Below, one piece after another: positions 7,929 to 17,122 of a DNA stretch of 50,092 nt. Made by a program: the position numbers and the translations under genes. Every line of letters begins with the position of its first letter. The first letter of the stretch is position 1. The notes under the pieces were generated by a model, which saw only the letters and a list, made by a program, of their open reading frames with translations, was not told the DNA's origin and searched no databases. The stretch covers positions 1 through 50,092 of the forward strand of contig CAZKUN010000040.1 of the NCBI GenBank assembly GCA_964555935.1, in the 5' to 3' direction. Origin of the DNA: CAZKUN01 sp964555935. Its GTDB lineage: Bacteria; Armatimonadota; Zipacnadia; Zipacnadales; VGFC01.

Positions 7929-8971
7929 GACGGCTGGAAGGGGTGCTTCAGCTTCACGTCGCGCTTCACCTTGTCGAACCAGCCCTGGGGCGCGTAGTCG
8001 TCAGTGTGGAGGTAGCAGCGGACGGTGGTTGAGTCGAGTCCTTCGGTGAAGGTGAAGAGGCGGGTGAGAGGGACGGTCTTCTGCATGACATGGTGCTTGG
8101 TCATCGCGGCGCAATTGACGAAGGTGACGCCCCACTTCTCCTGGATGTGAGAGCGCCCGCCGTAGGTGTCTTCGGGATTCGCGTGGGTATGCCCGCCGAG
8201 CCAGAGGTCGATGGCGCCTGGGTTCGCGGCGAGGTAATCGGTGAAGGCGGGGCTGTCGGGCTCATCGCCGACGAAGTAGAGATATGAGGAGCCCTCGGGC
8301 GCGCCGTCCTTGAAGTTACCGTGGTAGTGGCCCTCAATGCCCTCGTTGAAGCCCGAGGCGACGGTGGTGTCGCGGAGCATGTGGTGGTGGCAGGTGATGA
8401 TGATCCTGTCTTGGCTGTCCTCAACCGTTTGCTTCCACCACTCGAAGGTCTCGCGCGTAACTTTGCCCGCCGGATAGCCGCCGGACTTGGCGCGTCCGGC
8501 CGGGGGCCCGCCATCGTTGCGGTCCGCCAGCATGATGATGAGGATATTGCCGACAGCGATGGTGTAGCGCTCCCACGTGCCCGCAACCGGGTAAGGGCGC
8601 CTCGCGTTGTCGACGCCGGAGACGGCCGTGTTCTCGCCCGTGGGATCGATCCACTTGCGAAACCACCACTGGGTTTCCTCGTCCGGCCCGCTGCCGTCGT
8701 GGTTGCCGAGGAGGTTGTAGAAATGCTCGCGCGCGTGGAGTTCAGACGTCGCGAGCTGGCGCAGGACCTCCTCGCCATGGCGGTCTTGAGGCGTGCCTTG
8801 CTCGCCGGTGAGATCGCCGAGGTGAAGCATGGTGTCCCAGTCGAATGGCGGTCCGCCCAGCGCGCCTCCGTGTTCGGATTGATCGATGGCCTCGACGAAA
8901 CTCTCGCGACCATGTTGGATGTCGGTGTGGACGTGAGAGCATCCGCCGACCCAGAGGTTGAATTGGGGCAT
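7925..8971 (-). CDS. Metallophosphoesterase (calcineurin-like)
   Basis: 348 residues without an evident signal peptide. It has the ordered metal-binding motifs of the calcineurin-like phosphoesterase fold: CSHVH near residues 11-15 (replacing the usual DxH), GDLTG at 52-56, GNHD at 89-92, a TCHHHM block at 193-198 and GGHTH at 259-263. Such enzymes hydrolyse phosphomono- or diesters using two metals. The substrate cannot be read from the sequence. It sits between two URO-D-fold genes on the same strand. Its stop codon lies within the head of a GTAG stem-loop repeat. A first-motif Asp replaced by Ser is unusual and could alter metal affinity. Confidence 0.85.
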   Translation of the reverse strand: MPQFNLWVGGCSHVHTDIQHGRESFVEAIDQSEHGGALGGPPFDWDTMLHLGDLTGEQGTPQDRHGEEVLRQLATSELHAREHFYNLLGNHDGSGPDEETQWWFRKWIDPTGENTAVSGVDNARRPYPVAGTWERYTIAVGNILIIMLADRNDGGPPAGRAKSGGYPAGKVTRETFEWWKQTVEDSQDRIIITCHHHMLRDTTVASGFNEGIEGHYHGNFKDGAPEGSSYLYFVGDEPDSPAFTDYLAANPGAIDLWLGGHTHANPEDTYGGRSHIQEKWGVTFVNCAAMTKHHVMQKTVPLTRLFTFTEGLDSTTVRCYLHTDDYAPQGWFDKVKRDVKLKHPFQPS

Positions 8972-8991
8972 GGTGGTTCTCCATTTCGACT

Positions 8992-9017
8992 GCGTCGGAT
9001 CAGGAGATCCGACCTAC
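8992..9017 (-). repeat. GTAG-headed stem-loop repeat (copy 2)
   Basis: On the minus strand it reads GTAGGTCGGATCTCC-TGATCCGACGC. It is almost identical to the copy at 43675-43700, including the flanking GTAGG and the terminal GACGC. It lies between the metallophosphoesterase start and the next URO-D gene's stop. Confidence 0.65.
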
Positions 9018-9037
9018 GTGACGACAGCGGCGACGGC

Positions 9038-10078
9038 CTACGACAACCAGTCCAGCGGGTACTCGCCGAACTCGTAGAAGGATCGGTAGAGCGCTTCGAT
9101 GTTCTCGAAGGGCACGTCCGGGCCGACCTCGCCGTGGAGGAGTATGCCCCCGTTGAAGCTGCCGAAGGCCTCGATGGCTTCCTTGACGGCTTCCTCAACC
9201 TGATCGGGCGTGGCCAGGGGAATCACCCACTGGCGGTCGATGTCGGTGCGGATGCAAACGCGCCCGCCGCAGATCTCGCCGACGCGCTTCGTGTCCATGC
9301 ACGCGTGCTGCGGGTTCAGCACGGTGACGCCGATCTCGATCAGGTCCTCGATGATCTCGAGGATCCAGCCATCGGTGTGGAACCAGACATGAACGCCGGC
9401 ATCCCGGGCGACCTCGAACATGCGCGCGTAGCGGCGCTTGAAGAAACGACGCCAGGCATCGGGCTGAATCAGCAAACGATCCTGCGAACCCCAGTCATCG
9501 CCGAAGGCAATGCAGTCCGCGCCGGCCTTCACGTGGCGCTGGATGGAGTGGATGTTGTGCTCGACCATTCGGTCCGCAAGCTCGTTGACGCCCTCGTTAT
9601 CCTCCGCGAGATCCATGTAGTAGTTCGACGGGCCGCGGAGGTGCTGCATGTGCTGGAAGAAGCCGCCGCCGCCGAGCTTGACGAAGTTCTCCGGGTGCTG
9701 CTGCTTCACGTTCTCGGCGACTTGCTCGTAGTGGCTCTCGGGCGGGAGCGCGGGGAATTCGTAGGCCTTCCACGCGTCCCAATCGGGGATCGCGGGCTTG
9801 AAGACCTCGCCCGAGGTGTAGCCCTTCAGCCGCCGCCAGACCGTGCCCCAGCCGTCCTGCCACTCGACGACGTCGTTGACGGATTCATCTTCCTCAAGCG
9901 GCGGGCGCGTGTTGGCGACGATGTTCTCGTTGCCGAAGTCATCTGGGTACCTCGCCGCGAGGTCGAGGAAGCGCTGACCGTGACGCCAGATGGCGCCGGG
10001 GAAGGCGTAGTGGTGGATCGGGCAGCGGTCAGGACCGGTGAACTCGATGGCGGCAAGCATGCGCTCGCGCGGGGTCAT
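9038..10078 (-). CDS. URO-D-fold protein, HTDG subtype
   Basis: 346 residues beginning MTPRERMLAAIEFTGPDRCPIHHY. The central signature AFGDDWGSQDRLLIQPDAWRRFFKRRY is that of the URO-D/methyltransferase superfamily. The zinc-type HxCG motif is replaced by H-T-D-G (VWFHTDGW), as in many catabolic-locus URO-D relatives of unknown substrate. Arg residues near the N-terminus that bind porphyrin carboxylates in HemE are not clearly kept. It is probably not a haem enzyme. The gene lies in the same minus-strand run as the metallophosphoesterase and the 334-residue URO-D protein. Confidence 0.85.
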   Translation of the reverse strand: MTPRERMLAAIEFTGPDRCPIHHYAFPGAIWRHGQRFLDLAARYPDDFGNENIVANTRPPLEEDESVNDVVEWQDGWGTVWRRLKGYTSGEVFKPAIPDWDAWKAYEFPALPPESHYEQVAENVKQQHPENFVKLGGGGFFQHMQHLRGPSNYYMDLAEDNEGVNELADRMVEHNIHSIQRHVKAGADCIAFGDDWGSQDRLLIQPDAWRRFFKRRYARMFEVARDAGVHVWFHTDGWILEIIEDLIEIGVTVLNPQHACMDTKRVGEICGGRVCIRTDIDRQWVIPLATPDQVEEAVKEAIEAFGSFNGGILLHGEVGPDVPFENIEALYRSFYEFGEYPLDWLS

Positions 10079-10149
10079 TTAGGAGGTGCCTCGGGTGGCG
10101 GATGAAGTACGGCGAGTGGGTTCGCGCGACGGGCGAGGGGCACCTTTCG

Positions 10150-10560
10150 TCAGGCGGAGAGGCTCGATGACACCTGGGCCAGTGCGAAGAGAGTGCCACA
10201 GAGCCCGAGGGCATACACAGCACCAAGGCACGCTACACAGATGACCAGCACCCACTTGACTGTCCGCCATGCTCCTGGGCGGGCGGGGACGGCGGCTAAG
10301 GCGACGCACGCGAGCAATATGAGATCGAGGAGGATGTACCCGGATAGGCCACCCAACGCGCGGCCGGTCCACACGGTCAGCATTACTGGCATGATGGGGA
10401 GATCGCTGAGACCGAGTTCCACGAGGAGCACGATGAACTTAGGGACGATGAACTGCCCGCCCAGCACCGCCAGCAGGCCCACCGCCCCGAGTGTCCCTCG
10501 CAGCCAGAACCACCTGTCGCCTGTCTCACTGACGCCGACGGCCGTTTGCGTTGCCGCCAT
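10150..10560 (-). CDS. Small membrane protein of unknown function
   Basis: 136 residues. ATG 10560 is preferred over the GTG nine bases upstream because GAGGTGAG sits at a proper distance from it. Four hydrophobic segments are visible: GTLGAVGLLAVLGGQF, FIVLLVELGLSDLPIMPVM, YILLDLILLACVALAAV and VKWVLVICVACLGAVYALGLCG. These are consistent with an inner-membrane protein that has short loops. Nothing identifies a function. It lies between a URO-D gene and mntP on the same strand, with gaps of about 70 and 95 bases. Confidence 0.65.
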   Translation of the reverse strand: MAATQTAVGVSETGDRWFWLRGTLGAVGLLAVLGGQFIVPKFIVLLVELGLSDLPIMPVMLTVWTGRALGGLSGYILLDLILLACVALAAVPARPGAWRTVKWVLVICVACLGAVYALGLCGTLFALAQVSSSLSA

Positions 10561-10654
10561 GCAGCTCACCTCGCTCCCAGTTCGCTGTCGATCGGATCAT
10601 GATTCGCGATGGGTCGCCAGGCGACCTGCCGAATGACCGGAGCGACGGCCAAGC

Positions 10655-11209
10655 TCAGAGGCCTTCGAGGAGGAGCTTGAAGGCGACGAAGCCGAGGATG
10701 AAGGCGCCGAAGCGCTCGGCCCATTTGCCGGATCGGCCGGCGGCGGTGGATGCGAGGATCATGCCGGCGGCGGTCATGACAATGGCGGTGATGCCGATGA
10801 TGGCGATGTAGAAGCATTGGCCTTTCTGCATCCGACCGAAGGTCAGGCCGACGCCGAGGGCGTCGATGCTGACGGCAACGGAAAGCCCGACCATCATCCA
10901 ACCCTTGGTCGGGTTGCAGGTGGGTTCCGCTTCATCGTCATCGCGCTTGATCGACTCGTAGAACATCTTCACCGCGATGGCCATGAGCACGACGAAGACG
11001 AACCAGTGATCCCACGATTCGATGTAGGGCATGATCTGGCGCCCGGCCAGCCAGCCGATGAGAGGCATCAGCGCCTGGAACAGGCCGAAGTGCCAGCTCA
11101 GCCTGAAGCGGGAGCGGAAGTCCGTCCAGCAGACGCCCACTCCGAGGGCGACGCTGAAGGCATCAAAGCCGAGGGCGACGGCCACCCCGGCGAGTTCGAG
11201 TGGTGTCAT
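10655..11209 (-). CDS. mntP: Manganese efflux pump MntP
   Basis: 184 residues. It shows the internal pseudo-repeat of the MntP (DUF204) family: GFDAFSVALGVG in the first half and SIDALGVGLTFG in the second, each with the Asp that lines the manganese path. There are six hydrophobic segments and a charged central loop (KRDDDEAEP). MntP exports Mn2+ across the inner membrane to relieve manganese stress. The start is 3 bases from the stop of the GH42-like gene upstream on the same strand, so the two may be cotranscribed. I see no yybP-ykoY riboswitch in the immediate upstream sequence, which is coding. Confidence 0.92.
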   Translation of the reverse strand: MTPLELAGVAVALGFDAFSVALGVGVCWTDFRSRFRLSWHFGLFQALMPLIGWLAGRQIMPYIESWDHWFVFVVLMAIAVKMFYESIKRDDDEAEPTCNPTKGWMMVGLSVAVSIDALGVGLTFGRMQKGQCFYIAIIGITAIVMTAAGMILASTAAGRSGKWAERFGAFILGFVAFKLLLEGL

Positions 11210-11212
11210 GGG

Positions 11213-14200
11213 CTAGGGCAGCTTCCAGGGCTCGAGGAGGGATCTCTCGACCTGGCGGGCGCAGCGGCCAACGTCGGGCTCCTCGCAGATGATGATGATG
11301 GAGAACATACGGTTCTCGTCGATCCGAAGCCTGAGTTTACCTCCACGCGCATTCAAGTCAAGGCGCTCGTACTCCACCCACTCGCCGTTGGTGACCTCGC
11401 CGACGACGGCAACGGGGTTCTCCCATCGAACGGCGGTCTCGAGCGTAGCGCGGCCCTCGGTCATAGGCAGGACGACCAGGCGCTTCGACTTCGACACGTC
11501 CTCGCGGTCGAGGGAGTAGCAGGCGAAGTGGGCGCCCGCGCCATCCTCGAAGGCGAGGAGCTTGTCCTTGGCTCCGCGGACGGTGAGGGCGGTGCGGTGG
11601 GGTGCCATGGTGGGAGTGATGTCTCGCTGGCGCTCAACCCTTGGGTGCGGTTCATCAGTCACATTGAGGAACACGTCCGCTTGCCCCCCGCGCGCTATGG
11701 CAGTGGAGATCGGCGCCGCGGAGAAGAAGGGGAAGGAGGCTCCGCCAACGGCCTCATGGACCCAGCCCACCTCGTTCAGCGCTGACAGGTAGATGGTCCA
11801 GCAGAGCAGCGACGACTCACCCCCGAACTGGCCATGCAGTTCACATGGCCACGTGGAGAAGATGACCTTGCCGTCGCCGACCTCGTTAGCGGTGAGGATC
11901 GGCAGGCCGCCCTTCTCGGTCAGGACTTCGGCGCCCGACACTCGGACCTCGATGGCGGGGTTGGCCGCCGACGCCGAGTCGTCGGCATCGGGATCGATCT
12001 CCGCCTCATCTGCCAGCATGATGTTCGGATAGCGTTCCTTCACGAACTCAACGCCGCACAGCTCTTCCAGACGATCCGTCTTCGTGCGGCGGCGGTTGGC
12101 ATCGTAGGAGACATCGCCCGAGACGTACAGTCTGCCGCCGGCTTCCACCCACTTCAGCAGCGTGGCGTAGACATCATCAGGGATCTGGTAGGGAATTGGG
12201 TAGAAGATCATCTTCGCAGACTCGGGAATCTCCCCGAGGGCGCACTCGTTGAGCGTGCCGACCTGGACCCCGGCGTTCTGCAGGCCGAGGAAGCAGTTGC
12301 GGATGCCGTCGTAGACGCGCCGGACGGGATAGCCGACGCGGTGGGCGTCGGGCGTGAGGACGTAGACCTCGGGCGGCTCGTAGGTCCGCTCAAACTGGCG
12401 GAAGGTGAGCCCGGAGGCGCGGTATACGTCCAGGCAGTCCTTCTTCACCCAGTCGCCGGGATAGACCATGCCCCACGGGAAGATCGATTCCACGTTGTCC
12501 TTCCAGCTCCAGTTGTGGATCTTCGAGGCGCCCAGACCCCACGCTTGGTGGGTGATGGCTAGCCAGAGCTGCTCCTGCTCCTCGTCGGTGCGCATGGCGT
12601 GGTAGCTGGGATGTTTGGTATCGGCCCAGGCGGGGTGGGTCTTGACGCCGAACTCGCCGGCGCTGAGAGACTTGCCGCGCGCGCGCATGTCGGCGAAACG
12701 CATCGAAGGGACGAAGCCGACGATGTCGGTCTCAGGGCCGTCGAAGTAGCCGATGTTGGCGCAGTCATGGTCGCCGATGGTGAGGGGCAGGTCGATGCCG
12801 GGCATCGGCGAGCGATACCACTCGCTGGTGATGGCGTGGTGGGGATCGACCTCGCGGATGGCGCGGACGTGGCGATTGATCCAGCGATTCATCAGCGTGA
12901 ACTTGAAGTAGGTGAGATCGACCCCGCGCATGTCGGCCCACTCGGAACCCCAGCCGTAGTCGTCGAGGGGGATCTTGCCGAGGTCGGCCGGCACGCGGGC
13001 CGCGCCCCAGGCGTCCTCGATCTCCGCGCGGGAGGCGTATTTCTCGTTGAGGAACTCGTTCCAAAGGCGCTCGACATCGGTGCGAGGCACCTCGCCGCCG
13101 CGCTCGTGGGCGAGGTTGATGGCCTCGGCCAGGTCGAGCCTGAAGTCGCCGTTGATGTACCAGATGATCCCGGGCACGTCTTTGTAGCGCTCGACGAAAG
13201 CCCGGACCCACGATGCCTCTTTCTCAAGCACGTCGCCCTCGGCGACCACGTTGTAGCCGATGAGCAGACCGGGCATGTAGACTTGTCCGTGCTGCTGGGC
13301 AAGCTGGATCATGGCATCGGTCTTGCGCAGGAAGTCTTGGGGCCACTCGTATGGCGGCGACTGGCTGGCGGCTCCGATCTGGAGGTTCTCGGCGAGATTC
13401 ATGCCGGAGTCGCGCATGGTAGACATGTCGCGCTTCCAGATGAGGGGGTTCTCGTGGGCGGAATAGAACTGGAATGAGAAACTATCGGTGCCCTGGAGAA
13501 AGTGCTCGCGCCCGTTGAGCTTGAAGAGGTTGTCCTCCATGATGCAGTCGGGGCCGGAGGCAATTGCTTCTTCATCCCAGACGACGAAGCCGGTCTTCAT
13601 GAGGTCGTGGACACGGCCATCGACTTCGAGGGTGGCCTCCACGCGGTAGAAGTTGTCGCGGGACGCGCCGGGCGACCACCCGAAAGGGAACTCATCCGTC
13701 TCGCCGGCCCGCAGCGTGATGGGCAGAGGCTTCAGCGAGATTCCCTGATCGGCGTCGCCGGGATAGATAGTGACATCGATGATGCCGTCGCGGTCGGTAT
13801 CGCTGTAGTTGCTTGCCTTGACGCGGATCTCGACGGGCTCGCCCTGGCGATAGCAGGCGAGGTCGGTCTCGAGGTTGTGAAGGAACGTCTCGGTCACGAG
13901 CGCATCGACGACGGGCACCAAGAGTTCGGCGCTCGCGGGCGCGCCGCGCGGGAAGAGGTCGAAGTTCTCGGCGCCGAAGATCGCCCAGGCGGAGCGGGCG
14001 TAGCGCCCGGCGTAACGGTACGTGATCGAGCCGACGCTGCCGCGCAGCCGGCCGTAGCGATCGTGAGCGGTGACGAGCGGGACGCGGCGGGCATCGTTGT
14101 AGCCGAGGACGGATGTGGCGGACCAGCCGCTCATCGGCGCATCGGCGAGGAAGTCGGGGGAGATGATGAACTGCTCCGGCGCGGCCTTGGCGTATTCGAC

Positions 14201-15661
14201 GCGCTTGAGCGGGAAGCTCGCATCGAAGACGCCGATCTGATCTGGCGTGACCTTCAGTCCATCGGCGGCTTGGCCTCGAGCAGTGTTCATGATGAGTTCC
14301 TGGGAAGCCGCCGCGGCGAGCTTGACCCGCGCGCACCTCTCGCCCGAGAGGGGCGTCGTGGTGACGATGGAGGCCAGGTCGGGCTGGGTGCGATACCACT
14401 GGTGGTCGGCGGAGGTGTCGAGGTCGCCGGTCTCCTCAAAGCTGGGATCGGTCACGAGCGCGTTGCCGGCCTCGTCAGCGAGTTGGATGTCATCAAAGGA
14501 GGCCGTGCCGGTGCATAGGTACAGCCCGATCTTGATGTCGATGTGCTCGGCGCGCTCGTCGACGGTGACGGTGTAGGTGTTGGATGTCCAGTCGCGGTCG
14601 CCGCGAAGCTGGACGGTATCTCGCCAGGTGAGGAGTTCGTTCTCGGGGCCGTATTGGTAGACCGCGAGGTAGGCGAAGCCGGCGCCCGACACGCCCTTGC
14701 AGCGGAGGTTGCCGGTGAACTTGACCGTCTGCCCGCGGAGATCTTGGGCGGGGATGCGGTAGTGGAGCGACGTCTCCTGGGGAGGCGGCTCCGCGGCCTC
14801 GGGCTCTTCATCGAAGATGAGGTGGTCGAAGGCATAGCCGCCCATGGCGAGAAAATCGCCGCCGCCGCGCAGGAAGCGCCGGAAAGCGTCGGCCGCCTCG
14901 GCTGGGAAGCACGGCCCGTGGGGCAGAATGACGAGGTCGTAGCGGCGCGGTGAGAGGATGTTTCGGTCGGCGAGTCCAGCGGAGGAAATGAGGTCGACCT
15001 GATAACGGTCAGTGGCGTCGAGGATCTCTTTCAGGTAGACGGGATCCGAGGGCGCGCCGAGTTTGGGGAAGTCGTCGTGGAGGATGGCGACGGCAGGCCT
15101 GGTTCCGGCATCGATAGGCGCGGGCCGCGTGACCTCGGTGATATCGAGCGCCTGGGAGCCCTGCACGAGCGTGCAGTCATCGACCCACAGCGTCCCGTGG
15201 GCCTGGAACAGACCCATGTTAACGTTGACCCGCTCAGCGCCATCGCCGACGGTGAATGTATAGGTGTACCGCGTCCAGTCGGTATCGCCGGTGATCTGTT
15301 TGAAATCGAAGTAGGCGACGTAATCGCCGAATTGGTCGTACTGGTAGACGCTGAGGTAGGCGTAGCCCTTGCGGCCCTCGTTGCCGGTGACGCCGGCCGT
15401 CTTCGCCCAAGCGGAGACCGTGTAGCTCTCGCCGATCACGAAATCCTCGATCGCCCACGTGGCGGAGCCGTTGGTGATCGCGCCGGGCTCCGGTTTGACC
15501 TCGATACGGAAGCTCTGCTCGCCGGAATGGGCGACCTCGGAATCGAGGGTGCAGCCGGCGGCCATGGACAGATCCACCGGTCGGTGCTCGAAGTCGCCGT
15601 CGTACATGAGCGAGACAGGTTGGGCGGCGACGTGGCAGGCAAGCAGCAGGGCGACAAGCAT
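11213..15661 (-). CDS. Very large secreted GH42-like glycosidase with carbohydrate-binding and GATase-like domains
   Basis: 1482 residues. ATG 15661 follows GGAGG and a signal peptide (LVALLLACHVAAQ). Order seen: a CBM4/9-like sandwich (about 18-150, YDGDFEHRP...GEQSFRIEV); a GATase1-like Rossmann domain (165-280); a second CBM-like domain (300-410); an Ig-like CARDB-type domain (590-690, GEPVEIRVKASNYSDTDRDG); a TIM barrel (715-1085) with the GH42 pattern LWNEFLNEKYASRAEIEDAWG; a beta-galactosidase trimerisation-like domain (1105-1280); and a C-terminal sandwich. The expected acid/base NE is N-G-D (837-839); GEF near 1003 suits the nucleophile. It likely acts outside the cytoplasm on a beta-galactoside-like glycan. 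Substrate is unknown, and the Asp could mean altered or lost activity. Confidence 0.8.
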   Translation of the reverse strand: MLVALLLACHVAAQPVSLMYDGDFEHRPVDLSMAAGCTLDSEVAHSGEQSFRIEVKPEPGAITNGSATWAIEDFVIGESYTVSAWAKTAGVTGNEGRKGYAYLSVYQYDQFGDYVAYFDFKQITGDTDWTRYTYTFTVGDGAERVNVNMGLFQAHGTLWVDDCTLVQGSQALDITEVTRPAPIDAGTRPAVAILHDDFPKLGAPSDPVYLKEILDATDRYQVDLISSAGLADRNILSPRRYDLVILPHGPCFPAEAADAFRRFLRGGGDFLAMGGYAFDHLIFDEEPEAAEPPPQETSLHYRIPAQDLRGQTVKFTGNLRCKGVSGAGFAYLAVYQYGPENELLTWRDTVQLRGDRDWTSNTYTVTVDERAEHIDIKIGLYLCTGTASFDDIQLADEAGNALVTDPSFEETGDLDTSADHQWYRTQPDLASIVTTTPLSGERCARVKLAAAASQELIMNTARGQAADGLKVTPDQIGVFDASFPLKRVEYAKAAPEQFIISPDFLADAPMSGWSATSVLGYNDARRVPLVTAHDRYGRLRGSVGSITYRYAGRYARSAWAIFGAENFDLFPRGAPASAELLVPVVDALVTETFLHNLETDLACYRQGEPVEIRVKASNYSDTDRDGIIDVTIYPGDADQGISLKPLPITLRAGETDEFPFGWSPGASRDNFYRVEATLEVDGRVHDLMKTGFVVWDEEAIASGPDCIMEDNLFKLNGREHFLQGTDSFSFQFYSAHENPLIWKRDMSTMRDSGMNLAENLQIGAASQSPPYEWPQDFLRKTDAMIQLAQQHGQVYMPGLLIGYNVVAEGDVLEKEASWVRAFVERYKDVPGIIWYINGDFRLDLAEAINLAHERGGEVPRTDVERLWNEFLNEKYASRAEIEDAWGAARVPADLGKIPLDDYGWGSEWADMRGVDLTYFKFTLMNRWINRHVRAIREVDPHHAITSEWYRSPMPGIDLPLTIGDHDCANIGYFDGPETDIVGFVPSMRFADMRARGKSLSAGEFGVKTHPAWADTKHPSYHAMRTDEEQEQLWLAITHQAWGLGASKIHNWSWKDNVESIFPWGMVYPGDWVKKDCLDVYRASGLTFRQFERTYEPPEVYVLTPDAHRVGYPVRRVYDGIRNCFLGLQNAGVQVGTLNECALGEIPESAKMIFYPIPYQIPDDVYATLLKWVEAGGRLYVSGDVSYDANRRRTKTDRLEELCGVEFVKERYPNIMLADEAEIDPDADDSASAANPAIEVRVSGAEVLTEKGGLPILTANEVGDGKVIFSTWPCELHGQFGGESSLLCWTIYLSALNEVGWVHEAVGGASFPFFSAAPISTAIARGGQADVFLNVTDEPHPRVERQRDITPTMAPHRTALTVRGAKDKLLAFEDGAGAHFACYSLDREDVSKSKRLVVLPMTEGRATLETAVRWENPVAVVGEVTNGEWVEYERLDLNARGGKLRLRIDENRMFSIIIICEEPDVGRCARQVERSLLEPWKLP

Positions 15662-15880
15662 GTGAGGCCTCCGGAGAGAAGTGGGTGAGGGGTTCGGTTC
15701 GGGCGAGAGAGGGTCCTGCCAGTGCTCGGGCGACCGAGGCTCCCGCGCAGCGCCGTCATCCGTGCGACAGAGCCTCCGTGTAGGAGCTGCTTTAGCTGCG
15801 ATCTGCCAAACTCGGTGACTCGCACCCAGAGCTGCTCCCGGCTCCGACCCTCGGCCGGCCGGCGGGCTGGAAGCCCGCCG
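15662..15880. other. Intergenic stretch with two GTAG-type repeats
   Basis: The 219 bases between the GH42-like start and the next URO-D stop have no coding ORF of note. They hold the repeat at 15780-15801 and most of the one at 15860-15884. A promoter for the large glycosidase gene would be expected here, but I cannot point to convincing boxes. Confidence 0.4.
15780..15801 (+). repeat. GTAG-headed stem-loop repeat, degenerate (copy 3)
   Basis: GTAGGAGCTGCTTTAGCTGCGA carries the GTAGG head and the CTTTA loop of the other copies. Its stem is imperfect (AGCT pairs with AGCT only). Confidence 0.45.
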
Positions 15881-15884
15881 CTAC
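15860..15884 (-). repeat. GTAG-headed stem-loop repeat (copy 4)
   Basis: On the minus strand it reads GTAGCGGCGGGCTTCCAGCCCGCCG, with a perfect seven- to eight-pair stem and a TTCCA-type loop. The TAG of its head is the stop codon of the URO-D gene at 15881-16924. Confidence 0.7.
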
Positions 15885-16924
15885 ACGATCGGGTAGGCTC
15901 CCAAGTCCCGCGTCGTGCGGACCATGGCGAGGTAGTTCTCGGGTCTCACCGATGAGGCAATCGTATTGCCGGACGACATGATGTGCGGGCCGATGGCGGA
16001 CACTTCGCGCAAGAGCTTCTCGGTGGCCGCCGCGACGTCATCGGTCGAGCCTCGGCTGAGGACGTCGACGCTGACGTTGCCCATCACAGCGATCCGCCCG
16101 GCGTATCTCCGAAGCACCCCGTCCAGTTCCATGCCAGGCACGTCCTCCAGCGGCCCAAGCGCATCCAGCCCCGTGTCGAGCAGCCCATCTATGATCTTGC
16201 GGATGTCGCCGTCCGTGTGCTTGATGCAATAGGCGCCCGCAGCCTTGATCGAGGCAACAACCGTGGCGTCGTGGGGGAGGATGATCTCCTCGAACATCCT
16301 CGGCGACATCATCGGGCCGTTCTTGTCGGAGTAGTCGTCACCGAGGAAGACCACGTCCGCCCCCGCCTCGATGACCAGCGGATACAGCTCCTGGTAATAC
16401 GCCGCGCCGACCCCCAGCAGCTCCTTGCAGAAGTCCGGACGGAGGGCGAAGTCGAGCAGCAGGTGCTCAATGCCGCCGCGCAGGTAGACGGCGGGCGCCC
16501 AGCCGGATTCTCCGACGACGGCGACGGCTTTCTCCGGGAAGCGCGCTCTGAGTCGGCGCACCCTCTCGATGACCGGCGACGCGGATGGGTCAGGAGGCGT
16601 GTAGGCGGCGAGGTCGGCCTCAGATTCGATCAGCGCGGGCGGAGTCGGAACCGGCACTTCCTCCACCGTGAGATGCTGGAGCGCGCCCCACTTGTCGCGG
16701 AAGATGCCCTTGTCGCGGTCCACCCACTCGACCTCATCGGGGCCATAGACCATCGTCGGCGCGGTGGCCATGTCTAGATCGAGGTGCTCGACTAGATCGT
16801 TCGAATCCCTCGCGCCAGGCACGATCGCTCGGACGATCTTTGGGTCGATCCACATCTCGGCGACAGGTACGCGGTCGGCAAGCCTGTGCTCCAACGTTGC
16901 GCAGACGCGTTCTCGGGAGGTCAT
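15881..16924 (-). CDS. URO-D-fold protein, HTDG subtype
   Basis: 347 residues. The start is ATG 16924 (MTSRERVCATLEHRLADRVPV), the family-typical opening; the longer open frame upstream to 17509 lies over the PAC2 gene and is not coding. Signatures are FLGDDYSDKNGPMMSPRMFEEIILP and IKHTDGDIRKIIDGLLDTGLDALGP. The zinc motif HxCG is absent, as in the protein at 9038. It is about 30% shorter than fused methyltransferase-corrinoid proteins and is a stand-alone barrel. The substrate is unknown. The gene is divergent from PAC2; the 198-base spacer between them holds the repeat at 17000-17027. Confidence 0.85.
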   Translation of the reverse strand: MTSRERVCATLEHRLADRVPVAEMWIDPKIVRAIVPGARDSNDLVEHLDLDMATAPTMVYGPDEVEWVDRDKGIFRDKWGALQHLTVEEVPVPTPPALIESEADLAAYTPPDPSASPVIERVRRLRARFPEKAVAVVGESGWAPAVYLRGGIEHLLLDFALRPDFCKELLGVGAAYYQELYPLVIEAGADVVFLGDDYSDKNGPMMSPRMFEEIILPHDATVVASIKAAGAYCIKHTDGDIRKIIDGLLDTGLDALGPLEDVPGMELDGVLRRYAGRIAVMGNVSVDVLSRGSTDDVAAATEKLLREVSAIGPHIMSSGNTIASSVRPENYLAMVRTTRDLGAYPIV

Positions 16925-16999
16925 CTGGCGCTCCTGATGACATGGGTGACTGAGTCTTCGCCCTTCCTCGGCATCGGGCGCGGTCCCTGCGACGGCGTC

Positions 17000-17027
17000 G
17001 GGACTAAAGTCCCTCTTACAGGGACTA
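17000..17027 (-). repeat. GTAAGAGGGACTTTAG-type stem-loop (copy 5)
   Basis: On the minus strand GTAAGAGGGACTTTAGTCCC (17019-17000) has the CTTTA loop. An overlapping alternative hairpin AGTCCCT-cttac-AGGGACT (17009-17027) shares half of the stem. A closely similar sequence starts at 50075 at the right edge of the window. Confidence 0.5.
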
Positions 17028-17122
17028 AGGGGCGCGCGACCGTGAAGCGGGGCGGGAGGGCCGGACAGGTCGGGTGCGGAAGAACGTCTGGCCGCCATCC
17101 GCCGCCAGCCGAGGAGGCACCC

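Noticed and set aside
8321..10105. 594-codon open frame on the plus strand
   Set aside because: It lies opposite the metallophosphoesterase and URO-D genes, which have clear motifs on the minus strand; the product is low-complexity Val/Ala/Arg/Asp typical of antisense frames in GC-rich DNA.
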